Of a stretch of 64,000 nucleotides of DNA, positions 8,919-17,567 are shown in pieces (within the stretch, counting starts at the first letter, position 1; each line of letters opens with the position of its first letter). Source of the DNA: QYOJ01 sp964616825. Its GTDB lineage: Bacteria > Bacteroidota > Bacteroidia > Bacteroidales > FEN-979. The stretch is from the NCBI GenBank assembly GCA_964616825.1, contig CAZTSX010000011.1:1-64000 (forward strand), in the 5' to 3' direction. Under the pieces are notes generated by a model. That model made no database searches. It saw only the letters and a program-made list of their open reading frames with translations, and was not told where the DNA came from. A program made the position numbers and the translations under genes.

Positions 8919-10829
8919 TTATGTCCATAAATAGATGAAAATCAGGGCAAGGATAACTGCGCCGGAAACAAACACCAGGGCATATTGCTGAAGCTGGCCG
9001 GACTGGAATCCTTTGATTTTGTCAGAAGCCTGATTTGTAACAAATGAAATGCCGTTCATGGATCCATCGACAATGTGACGATCAAACCATGCAACCGGCC
9101 TTGAAATATGATTAAAGATGATCTTCTTGGTAATAAACAGGTAGAGCTCATCGACATAGAATTTATGAAATGCTACCCGATAGAAACCGTGCAGTGAATG
9201 AGCGACTTTCTGAGGTATATCGGTAGGTTTGATATACATGACCCAGGCTACCCCAATGCCCACAATTGCGATGACAATTGAGGGGATGGCGATGATCCAT
9301 TCGGTGTGGATCTCAACCAGTTGCCTGTCGGATGTGACCAGGTGGGAGAAGGGGACAAACCCGGCAAACATCGCTCCGAAAGCCAGAAAAATCAGTGGGA
9401 TCGTCATCGATTTAGGTGCCTCTTTAGGGGTATGATGATAATCCTGTTTCTTCCCCCAGAAGATGCCGAAGTAGAGCCGGAACATATAGAATGCCGTTAT
9501 ACCTGCTACAACATACTCAATGATGAATAGCGCGGTATCGTGATGATAGGCTGCCACCAGGATCTCATCTTTGCTGAAGAAACCGGCAAAGGGAGGGATC
9601 CCGGCGATAGCCAGGCAGGCTATAAGGAATGTTATATGCGTGATTGGAAGGTTTTTTCGCAGGCCTCCCATATCATACATATAATTGCTGTGAACGGCAT
9701 GGATGATGGCTCCGGCACAGAGGAAGAGAAGCGCTTTGAAGAAGGCATGTGTGAAGAGATGGAACATCGAAGCCATATAACCCAGTCCTTCGTGACCTCC
9801 CATTCCTGAGACTCCCAGAGCGCACATCATATATCCGATCTGGGACATCGTGGAGTAGGCGAGCACCCGTTTAATATCGTGTTGAGTACAAGCGATGATC
9901 GCCGCAAACAGGGAGGAGAAAGCCCCTACCCAGGCAACAAGCTGCAAGGCGATCGGAACGGTTATATAGATGGGAAACAAACGGGCAACCAGGAATACGC
10001 CAGCAACGACCATGGTAGCAGCGTGGATCAATGCCGAAACCGGAGTTGGGCCCTCCATGGCATCAGGAAGCCAGATATGAAGCGGGAACATAGCCGATTT
10101 TCCGGCGCCACCCATAAAGATCAGGATCATCGCCCAGGTGAGGACCGACATGCCGATAAAGGTAGCGGCAGGAGGGGTGCCTATTGCAGGCCCTGTGGGG
10201 CTGGTCAGTTCCAAAAAGTCGAACGTCCCGGTATAGTATGAAAGGAGCAGGATCCCGATCAAAAATCCCAGGTCGGCAAAGCGTGTCACGATAAACGCTT
10301 TTTTGGAAGCAGCGACCGCAGAGGGTCTCTCGTAGTAAAATCCAATTAACAGGTAAGATGAAACACCCACAAGTTCCCAGAAGATATACATCTGGAAAAT
10401 GTTTGTTGCAACCACCAGTCCCAGCATAGAGAAAGTAAACAGGGAGAGGCAGGCATAGTATCGTTGAAAGCCTTTTTCGCCTTTCAAATATCCTGTGGAG
10501 TATATGTGAGCCATCAGCGATACGGTAGTGACAACGATCAGCATCATGACCGAAATGGGATCAATCAGCACGCCCATGTCGATATGTAATGTATCTGTAA
10601 ACCGCAACCACAGCACGTTATACCCGATGATTTGTTGATACACATCATCGACTTTTCCTACATCAAAGAAATATATGTATGCCGTGAAGATGGAGAGAAT
10701 CCAGGCTGCGAACAGACCCGCTGATCCCACAATCCCTGAAACGACGGGCTTGAACTTATGACCCCAGAATCCGATGAGCAGGAAAACGAAGAGGGGAATC
10801 AGGACAATCCAGATTGTGTAACTAAACAT
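8919..10829 (-). CDS. nuoL: NADH-quinone oxidoreductase subunit L
   Basis: A 636-residue membrane subunit at the distal end of the complex I membrane arm. The N-terminal half contains MYIFWELVGVSSYLLIGFYY and PLHIWLPDAMEGPTPVSALI with HAATMVVAG, followed by the channel segment VLAYSTMSQIGYMMCALGV. The C-terminal part has the lateral helix region and a last transmembrane helix (residues about 615-634). The gene directly follows a short heptanucleotide array placed between nuoK and nuoL. Length matches the family. Confidence 0.96.
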   Translation of the reverse strand: MFSYTIWIVLIPLFVFLLIGFWGHKFKPVVSGIVGSAGLFAAWILSIFTAYIYFFDVGKVDDVYQQIIGYNVLWLRFTDTLHIDMGVLIDPISVMMLIVVTTVSLMAHIYSTGYLKGEKGFQRYYACLSLFTFSMLGLVVATNIFQMYIFWELVGVSSYLLIGFYYERPSAVAASKKAFIVTRFADLGFLIGILLLSYYTGTFDFLELTSPTGPAIGTPPAATFIGMSVLTWAMILIFMGGAGKSAMFPLHIWLPDAMEGPTPVSALIHAATMVVAGVFLVARLFPIYITVPIALQLVAWVGAFSSLFAAIIACTQHDIKRVLAYSTMSQIGYMMCALGVSGMGGHEGLGYMASMFHLFTHAFFKALLFLCAGAIIHAVHSNYMYDMGGLRKNLPITHITFLIACLAIAGIPPFAGFFSKDEILVAAYHHDTALFIIEYVVAGITAFYMFRLYFGIFWGKKQDYHHTPKEAPKSMTIPLIFLAFGAMFAGFVPFSHLVTSDRQLVEIHTEWIIAIPSIVIAIVGIGVAWVMYIKPTDIPQKVAHSLHGFYRVAFHKFYVDELYLFITKKIIFNHISRPVAWFDRHIVDGSMNGISFVTNQASDKIKGFQSGQLQQYALVFVSGAVILALIFIYLWT

Positions 10830-10831
10830 AT

Positions 10832-10866
10832 CGATTTACGATTTTAGATTTTCGATTTACGATTTA
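10832..10866. repeat. Heptanucleotide array between nuoK and nuoL
   Basis: Five consecutive degenerate 7-mers on the plus strand (CGATTTA, CGATTTT, AGATTTT, CGATTTA, CGATTTA) fill the whole gap between the nuoL start codon and the nuoK stop codon. The last unit contains the nuoK stop (tta at 10864-10866 on the plus strand). The unit is the reverse complement of the AAAATCG unit repeated four times inside hemW at 47067-47094. Confidence 0.85.
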
Positions 10867-11181
10867 ATACTTCATCTTATCCATTTTCTCTACATCAATA
10901 CTTGCTATACGCCGGTAAATATTGATGATGATTGCGATCGCTACAGAGGCCTCCGCGGCTGCAACAGCGATGATAAAGATGGTGAAAAACATCCCCTCCA
11001 TATGTTCCGGATAGAGGATCTTGTTAAATGCTACGAAGTTGATACAAACAGAGTTCAGGATCAACTCGATAGACATGAGTAGTGTAATCAGGTTTTTTCT
11101 CACTAAAAAGCCATACACCCCCACAAAAAACATGATGGTACTCAAAATTAAAAACCAGGATAATGGAACTCCTTCAAACAT
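10864..11181 (-). CDS. nuoK: NADH-quinone oxidoreductase subunit K
   Basis: A 105-residue protein with three transmembrane helices, typical of NuoK. The second helix contains LMSIELILNSVCINFVAF with the conserved membrane Glu; a second conserved Glu lies in AAEASVAIAIIINIYR. Located between nuoJ and nuoL in the standard order. Its stop codon lies inside a 5-unit heptanucleotide array. Confidence 0.96.
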   Translation of the reverse strand: MFEGVPLSWFLILSTIMFFVGVYGFLVRKNLITLLMSIELILNSVCINFVAFNKILYPEHMEGMFFTIFIIAVAAAEASVAIAIIINIYRRIASIDVEKMDKMKY

Positions 11182-11201
11182 GATATTTGCTCTTTATTTC
11201 A

Positions 11202-11711
11202 TTAATCTTTACGTTTCTTAGCCAGGATAATGGCTCCAATCATTGCTGCCAGCAGCAGGACACTGATCACCTCAAACGGCAATGCATACCCATATTTCCC
11301 GTAGTTGATCAAACTCTCTCCAATCAGTTTGACATTTGTCGGTTCGGTGGCACCCACAGTTCCAATGAAATTATACTGGAGAATGACAGATATACAGAGC
11401 GCTGCTCCCATTACTGCGATCAGGGCGGCGGGTAGCTTCTTCATCAACCCTGCAGTCGGAAGCCGTTCATTAATATGGCTCGTAAGCAGGATAGAGAAGA
11501 TGATCAATACAACGATACCCCCTGCATAAAGGGCCAGCTGGATCGCAGCCAGATAATTATATTTCAGCAGAAAATAGAGGCCGGCTGTGGCCACAAGGAC
11601 AAACAGCAGAAATGTTGCTGCCCTCAGAATCCGCCGGCTGGTCACAGTGAGTATGGAGAAGATCACGATGACCGCCGAAAAGAGTAGGAACATGAATTGA
11701 TTGCTCGTCAT
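11202..11711 (-). CDS. nuoJ: NADH-quinone oxidoreductase subunit J
   Basis: A 169-residue membrane protein with five hydrophobic segments. The third contains AAIQLALYAGGIVVLIIFSILL, the NuoJ signature that includes the pi-bulge helix. It overlaps the stop codon of nuoI by one base (TAATG arrangement at 11711), so the pair is likely translationally coupled. Length and gene order match the family. Confidence 0.95.
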   Translation of the reverse strand: MTSNQFMFLLFSAVIVIFSILTVTSRRILRAATFLLFVLVATAGLYFLLKYNYLAAIQLALYAGGIVVLIIFSILLTSHINERLPTAGLMKKLPAALIAVMGAALCISVILQYNFIGTVGATEPTNVKLIGESLINYGKYGYALPFEVISVLLLAAMIGAIILAKKRKD

Positions 11712-12190
11712 TAGTCAATATCTTTAATAATGGATGATCCGGATTTATTTAAAATTTTGGTCAGCTTAGCGCGGTCGAAGACGGCATGTTCAAAGATCTG
11801 GCCCCATTCAAGCGCATCAGACGGACAGGTCTTGATGCAGAGGCTGCAAAACGAGCACATGGAGAGATGGTAAATATGCTTGTCGAGGATCCGTTTCTTC
11901 TTTCCTTCAGGTGTCTCGATCCGGTCGGAGATGACCTCGATTGATCCGTTTGGACAGTTGACCTCACAAATTCCGCAACCCGTACAACGATGCTGGTTGT
12001 TTGCATCATGAGGCATCAACACCTCCCCTTTGAAACGGTCAAACATTTTCAGTGTCTTCCGGTTTTCGGGATACTGTTGTGTAACAATCGCCCTCGGACT
12101 GAAAAAGTATCCTCCGGTCACCGACATGCCGATAAGCAGCGATTTCGCTCCCCGGAAGATATCTGCAAAGTATTTATAGATACTGTTCAT
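11711..12190 (-). CDS. nuoI: NADH-quinone oxidoreductase subunit I (2x[4Fe-4S])
   Basis: A 159-residue ferredoxin-like subunit with two complete CxxCxxCxxxCP motifs: CTGCGICEVNCP and CSFCSLCIKTCP. These bind clusters N6a and N6b, which pass electrons towards NuoB. The N-terminal region contains an amphipathic stretch (FRGAKSLLIGMSVTGGYFF) that rests against the membrane arm. Neighbours are nuoH upstream and nuoJ downstream. Because the operon lacks NuoEFG, this subunit is a likely place where an alternative electron donor such as reduced ferredoxin could dock (inference). Confidence 0.95.
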   Translation of the reverse strand: MNSIYKYFADIFRGAKSLLIGMSVTGGYFFSPRAIVTQQYPENRKTLKMFDRFKGEVLMPHDANNQHRCTGCGICEVNCPNGSIEVISDRIETPEGKKKRILDKHIYHLSMCSFCSLCIKTCPSDALEWGQIFEHAVFDRAKLTKILNKSGSSIIKDID

Positions 12191-12194
12191 AATC

Positions 12195-13283
12195 TTAAAA
12201 ATGCCAACCCATTAATACGATTAAAGCCATGATGAGAATGTTGACCAGGTTGATCGGCAGGAGGTATTTCCATTCAAGTGTCAATAACTGGTCGATTCGT
12301 AAACGCGGGAAGGTCCACTTGAACCACATCATCATCCAGATAATGAAAGCGGTTTTTCCAGCGTACCAGACGAATGGCGGGATGAAATCCATGATGTGAT
12401 TGAATCCCTCCCATCCGTAAATGTGGAACGGCATCCATCCGCCGAGAAAGACAGTAGCGGCAATCGAAGCCACAATAAACATGTTCATATATTCAGCCAG
12501 GAAGAAGAAAGCAAATTTGATCCCGGAGTATTCCGTGTGAAATCCGGCTGTCAGTTCCGATTCAGCTTCAGCCAGGTCGAATGGCCCTCTGTTTGTCTCG
12601 GCGGTACTGGCGATCAGAAAGATCACAAAGGCGATGAAGGCTGGGATGTGGCCTTTGAAAATAAACCACCCTGTCGACTGCATCTCTACGATCTGGGAGA
12701 ATTGCATGGTGCCAGCCAGCACAATGATCGTCAGCAAAGAGAGGCCGACGGAAAGTTCATAACTGATGATCTGGGCGCCACTGCGCATGGCACCGATCAG
12801 GGAGTATTTGTTGTTGCTGGACCAGCCGGCAAGCAATACACCAACGACCCCTAGTGAAGTTACCGCAACCACATACATAATCCCGATATCAAAATCAATG
12901 GCATGCAACCCCTTGGCAAAAGGGATGGCAGCGATAGCCATGAAAGAGGCAATGATCACGATGAACGGGGCAATGTTGAAGAGCAGCTTGTCGGAGTTCT
13001 TGATATAAACCAGCTCTTTCATCAGTAGCTTGATGAAGTCGGCAATGGTCTGAAAAACACCATAAGGTCCTACCCGGTTCGGACCGACCCGGTTCTGCAT
13101 GAACGCACAAACCTTCCGTTCGGCATAGACCAGGAACAAGCCGACAACAGCATAGAAAATCAGGAAGACCAGTCCGATGATTGTCATTTCCACAACCAGC
13201 GCCCAGAAGGGTGGCAGCCACTCGTAAAGTGCTTTGTCGATCGATTGAGTGAATGACGTGAAGTCGTATATGTTAAAAGCCAT
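12195..13283 (-). CDS. nuoH: NADH-quinone oxidoreductase subunit H
   Basis: A 362-residue membrane protein, the NuoH subunit that lies under the quinone chamber. Recognisable segments include YAERKVCAFMQNRVGPNRVG, NRGPFDLAEAESELTAGFHT and EYSGIKFAFFFLAEYMNMF, which carry the charged residues linking quinone reduction to proton pumping. The gene follows nuoD directly, without nuoE, nuoF or nuoG in between, and precedes nuoI by 4 bases. Length is normal. Confidence 0.97.
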   Translation of the reverse strand: MAFNIYDFTSFTQSIDKALYEWLPPFWALVVEMTIIGLVFLIFYAVVGLFLVYAERKVCAFMQNRVGPNRVGPYGVFQTIADFIKLLMKELVYIKNSDKLLFNIAPFIVIIASFMAIAAIPFAKGLHAIDFDIGIMYVVAVTSLGVVGVLLAGWSSNNKYSLIGAMRSGAQIISYELSVGLSLLTIIVLAGTMQFSQIVEMQSTGWFIFKGHIPAFIAFVIFLIASTAETNRGPFDLAEAESELTAGFHTEYSGIKFAFFFLAEYMNMFIVASIAATVFLGGWMPFHIYGWEGFNHIMDFIPPFVWYAGKTAFIIWMMMWFKWTFPRLRIDQLLTLEWKYLLPINLVNILIMALIVLMGWHF

Positions 13284-13294
13284 AGGAAATGATA

Positions 13295-14422
13295 TTATCT
13301 GTCAATATCCGGAATTACTAAATCAAGTGAGGCGCCGATGGCAACCAGGTCAGCGATCTTCATCTCGCGGCTGATTGTATCCAGCACGCCCAGGTTCACA
13401 AAGCTTGGCGTTCGGAATTTCATTCGAAATGGAGTTTTATTTCCGTCGGAGATACAGTAAACACCCAACTCACCACGTGCCGATTCCACGCGTTGGTAAT
13501 ACTCCCCGGCCGGTAATTTAATGATCGGCTTCATCTTAACACTGAAATCTCCTTCAGGGATATTATCGATCAGCTGTTCGATGATGTTCATCGACTCACG
13601 GATCTCTTGCATCCTCACCATGTAACGTGCATAGGTGTCGCCTTCGGTACGAAGGACTTCATTGAACTCAACTTTGTCGTAAGCTGCGTAAGGGTATTTC
13701 TTTCGTATGTCACAAGCCCAACCTGAACCGCGTCCTGACGGGCCGTTCACACCGTAGTTGATGGCCAGCTCTTTTGACATGACTCCGACACCCTGGCTAC
13801 GCTCCAGGAAAATGATATTTCCGCTCAGAAGCCGATCATAGTCTTTGATCTTTCTACGATTGTATTTGATAAATTCCTTAACCCGATTCTGGAAATTGGG
13901 GTGAATATCCTGCATCAGGCCTCCGGGAAGATAATAGCTGTGGAGTAAACGTGATCCGAAGGACTCTTCAAAGATGTCGAGAATTTTTTCCCGGTCACGA
14001 AGGCCATAAAAGAAACAGGTCAGGCCGCCCAGATCCATTCCGAAACTCGACCACCATAGCTGGTGAGAAGCGATCCGGTTCAATTCATCCAGGATGGTGC
14101 GGATATATACAACACGTTCAGGGACTTCCACCTGCAGGGCTCCTTCAACAAGAAGGCAAACTGCATGGTTGTTGATGTGTGCAGAGAGGTAATCCATCCG
14201 GTCGGTGAGATGAATGATCTGCTGATAGGTGTCTTTCTCGCACATCTTTTCTATACCCCTGTGGATATAGCCACAATGCGGCTGTACCTTCTTTACGATC
14301 TCACCCTGAAGGGTTACCACCAACCGTAGAACCCCATGGGTGGAGGGGTGCTGAGGCCCCATATTAATATGGTATTCCTCTCTCTCAATACTATCTACAG
14401 GTAGATTTACTACTTCTTTCAT
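13295..14422 (-). CDS. nuoD: NADH-quinone oxidoreductase subunit D (49 kDa)
   Basis: A 375-residue protein with HINMGPQHPSTHGVLRLVV near the N-terminus, the loop that carries the quinone-binding His, then HCGYIHRGIEKM, GPSGRGSGWACDIRKKYPY and the C-terminal GASLDLVIPDIDR. It is a separate gene, not fused to nuoC (3 bases away). It forms the quinone-reduction site with NuoB. Length is close to the family norm (about 400). Confidence 0.97.
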   Translation of the reverse strand: MKEVVNLPVDSIEREEYHINMGPQHPSTHGVLRLVVTLQGEIVKKVQPHCGYIHRGIEKMCEKDTYQQIIHLTDRMDYLSAHINNHAVCLLVEGALQVEVPERVVYIRTILDELNRIASHQLWWSSFGMDLGGLTCFFYGLRDREKILDIFEESFGSRLLHSYYLPGGLMQDIHPNFQNRVKEFIKYNRRKIKDYDRLLSGNIIFLERSQGVGVMSKELAINYGVNGPSGRGSGWACDIRKKYPYAAYDKVEFNEVLRTEGDTYARYMVRMQEIRESMNIIEQLIDNIPEGDFSVKMKPIIKLPAGEYYQRVESARGELGVYCISDGNKTPFRMKFRTPSFVNLGVLDTISREMKIADLVAIGASLDLVIPDIDR

Positions 14423-14425
14423 ACC

Positions 14426-14884
14426 TTACAGTTCTATGATGTTAACATCATCTGTATAATCTTTCCGCATGGGGTATCCCACCCAGCTCTCTTCCAGAAA
14501 GATACGGCGCATATCCGGATGGCCTTTGAAACGGATTCCGAAAAGATCCCATACTTCCCGTTCAAAAAAATCGGCACTCTTCCAGAGATCACTAACAGTG
14601 TCAAATTCAGGATTCTCCCGGTTTTCCGTTTTTACCTTGATCTCTACACTATGATTGTGCCTGGTTGATGTGAGATGATATACCACACCCAATTCCTCTC
14701 CCCAGTCGACTCCGCTCAGGCAGAAGAGGTAATCGAAATCAAGCTCTTTCTCTTCAACCATGTGGGACATAAAAACCTTCAGCTTTTCGGGAGGAACGGT
14801 CAGCGTGAGGAACTGAGGATTCTCTTCCTGCACTGCCTCCGGAACCAGGGTGACTATTTTCTCTTGCAGTTTCTCGTTATCCAT
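14426..14884 (-). CDS. nuoC: NADH-quinone oxidoreductase subunit C (30 kDa)
   Basis: A 152-residue soluble subunit with the family signature EREVWDLFGIRFKGHPDMRR followed by IFLEESWVGYPMRKDY. It belongs to the connecting module with NuoD and NuoB. Upstream, 67 bases separate it from nuoB; that gap carries a short 8-mer repeat and a REP-like element. Length matches stand-alone NuoC. Confidence 0.94.
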   Translation of the reverse strand: MDNEKLQEKIVTLVPEAVQEENPQFLTLTVPPEKLKVFMSHMVEEKELDFDYLFCLSGVDWGEELGVVYHLTSTRHNHSVEIKVKTENRENPEFDTVSDLWKSADFFEREVWDLFGIRFKGHPDMRRIFLEESWVGYPMRKDYTDDVNIIEL

Positions 14885-14894
14885 AATATAACTT

Positions 14895-14941
14895 GTGAGT
14901 TGGTGAACTGGTGTTGCTTCGCTGCTCTCGCAATGACAAAG
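14895..14941. repeat. 8-mer repeat plus GTCATTGCGAG-type element in the nuoB-nuoC gap
   Basis: Two 8-mers (GTGAGTTG, GTGAACTG, then a partial GTG) at 14895-14913 match, in reverse complement, the CTCACCAG and TTCACCAG units in tsaB and near the lipid kinase. Directly after, 14913-14941 on the minus strand reads GTCATTGCGAG followed by AGCAGCGAAGCAAC, the pattern of a REP-like element that recurs between genes in many unrelated bacteria (recognised from general knowledge). Confidence 0.7.
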
Positions 14942-14951
14942 TAGGTGAGTT

Positions 14952-15515
14952 TTATTGATTGACTAGTTCTTTATCTTTTCCGGATTTCCCGATCGTCTCC
15001 AGTTTGATTTTGCGCTGCAATTGCATCACGCCATACAATAGCGCTTCGGGGCGGGGCGGGCAACCAGGTATGTAAACGTCGACCGGAATGACATGATCCA
15101 CTCCCCGGACCACATGGTACGTGTTATAAAAGAAGGGGCCTCCGGAAACAGCGCAGGCACCCATTGCAATGACATATTTGGGGTCTGACATCTGGTCATA
15201 GAGGCGCTTCAGAACAGGAGCCATTTTGTTAACAATTGTTCCGGCTACAACGATTACATCAGCCTGGCGGGGAGAAGCACGATATACCTCGATCCCGAAA
15301 CGGGCAAAATCATGACGTGAAGCGCCCGTTGCCATCATCTCAATACCGCAGCAACTGGTAGCGAAAGTGAGAGGCCAGATGGAGTTGGAACGTCCCCAGT
15401 CAATCACATCGTCAATGGTTGTCAGCATCACACTTCCGCCGGTTTTCTTAAACAACTCCAGGGAATCGTTGTCCAGGAAATCCGAATACTTCATGCTCTT
15501 GATCTTTACTCCCAT
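14952..15515 (-). CDS. nuoB: NADH-quinone oxidoreductase subunit B
   Basis: A 187-residue subunit that holds the terminal cluster N2. The ligands are visible as the tandem Cys in ATSCCGIEMMATGASRHDF, a Cys in IAMGACAVSGGPF and another in DVYIPGCPPRPEALLYG. Its start overlaps the end of nuoA by 10 bases, suggesting translational coupling. Length is normal. Confidence 0.96.
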   Translation of the reverse strand: MGVKIKSMKYSDFLDNDSLELFKKTGGSVMLTTIDDVIDWGRSNSIWPLTFATSCCGIEMMATGASRHDFARFGIEVYRASPRQADVIVVAGTIVNKMAPVLKRLYDQMSDPKYVIAMGACAVSGGPFFYNTYHVVRGVDHVIPVDVYIPGCPPRPEALLYGVMQLQRKIKLETIGKSGKDKELVNQ

Positions 15516-15856
15516 TTCAACGCTCCTTTCTTCCAGGCATAAAGAAGACCCAGACCAAGGACGAAGAAGAAGATGATGATCTCAATGAACCCGGTAATCC
15601 CAGCCTCTTTCATTACCACAGCCCAGGGGAAGATAAATACCGTCTCCACATCGAAAATCAGAAAGATGATAGCGAAGAGATAATACCCTACATTGAACTG
15701 AAGCCAGGTGAGACCTTCTGTTGGAATACCACATTCATAGGCTTCAGCTTTTTGAGGATTTGTTGATGTGGGAGGAATGTAGCTGGAAAAGAGGATCGCT
15801 ACACCGACAAGAAAAGCTCCCACAATGAAAAAGAGAATCAAACTTTCAGCGCTCAT
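15506..15856 (-). CDS. nuoA: NADH-quinone oxidoreductase subunit A
   Basis: A 116-residue protein with three transmembrane helices. The conserved segment KAEAYECGIPTEGLTWLQFN carries the quinone-chamber loop Cys, and FLIFDVETVFIFPWAVV is the second helix with its Asp and Glu. It is the first gene of the 11-gene nuo operon. A good TAnnTTTG element lies about 27 bases upstream. Confidence 0.96.
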   Translation of the reverse strand: MSAESLILFFIVGAFLVGVAILFSSYIPPTSTNPQKAEAYECGIPTEGLTWLQFNVGYYLFAIIFLIFDVETVFIFPWAVVMKEAGITGFIEIIIFFFVLGLGLLYAWKKGALKWE

Positions 15857-15882
15857 AAGGTTAATTGATTAACAAACAGGCG

Positions 15883-15910
15883 CAAAGATATAAATATTCT
15901 TTTTTTACAA
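15883..15910 (-). promoter_or_regulatory. Probable promoter of the nuo operon
   Basis: On the minus strand, TATCTTTG at 15890-15883 matches the Bacteroidota -7 consensus TAnnTTTG exactly. A TTTG (15910-15907) lies 16 bases upstream, a little closer than the usual 19 or so. The -7 element ends 26 bases before the nuoA start codon. Confidence 0.55.
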
Positions 15911-16040
15911 ACAGGGATACTAATAATTGGTTAAAACTTAATTTTTTCTTTTTTCTGTCGGTTTATTTAATTATCTGGTTATCTTTTAATTAGTTGAATT
16001 GTTGTATTATTGCATTGATGCATTCCTACATTGAATAGTT

Positions 16041-16595
16041 ATGATCGATTTAGATGGTGTATTGATTTCCGACGAACTTAAAGAGGTCTTTTTCTGTTGT
16101 GATCTCTCCGCATGCAAGGGAGCTTGTTGTGTGGAAGGGGATGCAGGAGCGCCATTGGAAGATGAGGAGATCTCATTGCTGGACGACTACATTAAGGAGA
16201 TCAAGCCATATATGACACAGGGAGGAATTGAGGAAATTGAGTGTACAGGGATTTTCGATTACGATGCAGACAGAAACTATGTGACTCCTTTGATTAAAGA
16301 AAAGGCGTGTGCCTATATTTGTTTTGATCAGAATATTGCCCGCTGTGCTATCGAGGTAACATTCCAACTACATAAGATTCCGTTTCCCAAACCTCTTTCC
16401 TGTCATTTGTATCCGGTCCGGATCTCAAAAATGGCAACCGGTGAAGTTGTCAACTACCACAAATGGCAAATCTGTTCAAAAGGGCTGGAGAAAGGGCATC
16501 AAGAGGGATTGCTCCTCTATCTTTTTTTAAAAGATGCGTTGATTAGAAAATATGGAAAAGGTTGGTATAATAAGCTGGTTAAGCTACTCGAATAA
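16041..16595 (+). CDS. DUF3109 family cysteine-rich protein
   Basis: A 184-residue protein matching the DUF3109 family common in Bacteroidota. It is rich in Cys arranged in clusters: FFCCDLSACKGACCVEGDAG near the N-terminus, a Cys in EEIECTGIFDY, KACAYICF, IARCAIEV, LSCHLYPVRI and QICSKG. This layout resembles the YkgJ/CxxCxxCC-type proteins thought to bind a metal or Fe-S cluster. Function is unknown. It is transcribed alone, divergent from the nuo operon and convergent with atpG (21 bases apart). Confidence 0.85.
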   Translation: MIDLDGVLISDELKEVFFCCDLSACKGACCVEGDAGAPLEDEEISLLDDYIKEIKPYMTQGGIEEIECTGIFDYDADRNYVTPLIKEKACAYICFDQNIARCAIEVTFQLHKIPFPKPLSCHLYPVRISKMATGEVVNYHKWQICSKGLEKGHQEGLLLYLFLKDALIRKYGKGWYNKLVKLLE

Positions 16596-16616
16596 ATTTG
16601 GCAGTAAGCACCATTA

Positions 16617-17504
16617 TCATTTCAGCGCTTCAGCGCCTGAGACAATTTCGATAATCTCCCGGGTAATCTGATTCTGGCGAGCTTTGTTGTATGAAATCCG
16701 GAGCTCTTTCAGAATCTCCTTTGCATTTTCGGTGGCTTGCTGCATGGCAGTCATTCTGGCTCCCATCTCTGCTGCATAGGAATCCAGGATCGCTTTGAAG
16801 AGCTGAATCCGCAAAGTTTTAGGGATCAGTTCGTCCAGGATCGTCTCTTTATCGGGCTCAAAAATATAGTCGGGTTCGACCTTTTTCAGGTCTGTCTGCT
16901 CAGGTATCTCCTCCGGCTCAACCGGCAGGAACTGCTCTGTCATCAGACGCTGAACTGCTGCATTCTTGAACTGGTTGTAAATGATCTCAATTCTGTCGTA
17001 GCTCTTGTCAGTAAAAAACTGCATCAGTTTCTCAGCCAGTGTAGCTACCGTTTCAAACGTCAGCGAATCATAAATCTCATCCCACGACTCAACAACGTTA
17101 TATTTTCGCTTCCTGAAATAGTCTGTCGCTTTCTTGCCAGCCGTAATCAGGTCAACTGCCTGGTTCTCAAACTGAATTTTATAGGTTTCATGGATGCGCT
17201 GTGAAGCAGCTTTGATGATATTGGAGTTAAATGCACCACACAGTCCTCTGTTGGAGGTAAGAACGACAAGAAGAATCCGTTCTGGTTTACGCACTTCGGC
17301 AAATCCGCTCTCATTCGAATCTTCAGCGCTGGCGCTCAGATTTTGCATGATCTCCCGAAGTTTAGCGGCGTAAGGTCTGAGTTTCAGGATGGAGTTTTGC
17401 GCTCTTCGAAGTTTGGATGCAGCCACCATTTTCATGGCATTGGTGATCTGTTCGGTCGACTTTACCGATGCAATTCTGATCCGTACTTCTTTTAAGCCAG
17501 CCAT
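16617..17504 (-). CDS. atpG: F1F0 ATP synthase gamma subunit
   Basis: A 295-residue central stalk subunit. It begins MAGLKEVRIRIASVKSTEQI and TNAMKMVAASKLRRAQ, the N-terminal coiled-coil helix of gamma. It has the LTSNRGLCGAFNSNI segment, and the C-terminal helix contains MTAMQQATENAKEILKELRI and SYNKARQNQITREIIEIVSGAEAL. It is the last gene of the atp cluster (B, E, F, H, A, G). The expected beta and epsilon genes do not follow; downstream is the convergent DUF3109 gene. Confidence 0.96.
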   Translation of the reverse strand: MAGLKEVRIRIASVKSTEQITNAMKMVAASKLRRAQNSILKLRPYAAKLREIMQNLSASAEDSNESGFAEVRKPERILLVVLTSNRGLCGAFNSNIIKAASQRIHETYKIQFENQAVDLITAGKKATDYFRKRKYNVVESWDEIYDSLTFETVATLAEKLMQFFTDKSYDRIEIIYNQFKNAAVQRLMTEQFLPVEPEEIPEQTDLKKVEPDYIFEPDKETILDELIPKTLRIQLFKAILDSYAAEMGARMTAMQQATENAKEILKELRISYNKARQNQITREIIEIVSGAEALK

Positions 17505-17509
17505 TTTTG

Positions 17510-17567
17510 CTTTTCGTTATTCGCTTTTCGCCATTCGCATTTTGTATGGACGAGACATGCCTCGTTC
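17510..17567. repeat. Heptanucleotide array and palindromic element between atpA and atpG
   Basis: Five 7-mers on the plus strand (CTTTTCG, TTATTCG, CTTTTCG, CCATTCG, CATTTTG) at 17510-17544 start six bases beyond the atpG start codon. They are followed by an imperfect palindrome centred near 17557: on the minus strand it reads ACGAGGCATGTCTCGTCC. The same core (ACGAGGCATTTCTCG) occurs in the gap between atpB and atpE. Confidence 0.8.

Noticed and set aside
12396..12854. 152-codon plus-strand frame within nuoH
   Set aside because: Antisense to a strongly conserved subunit with no domain of its own.
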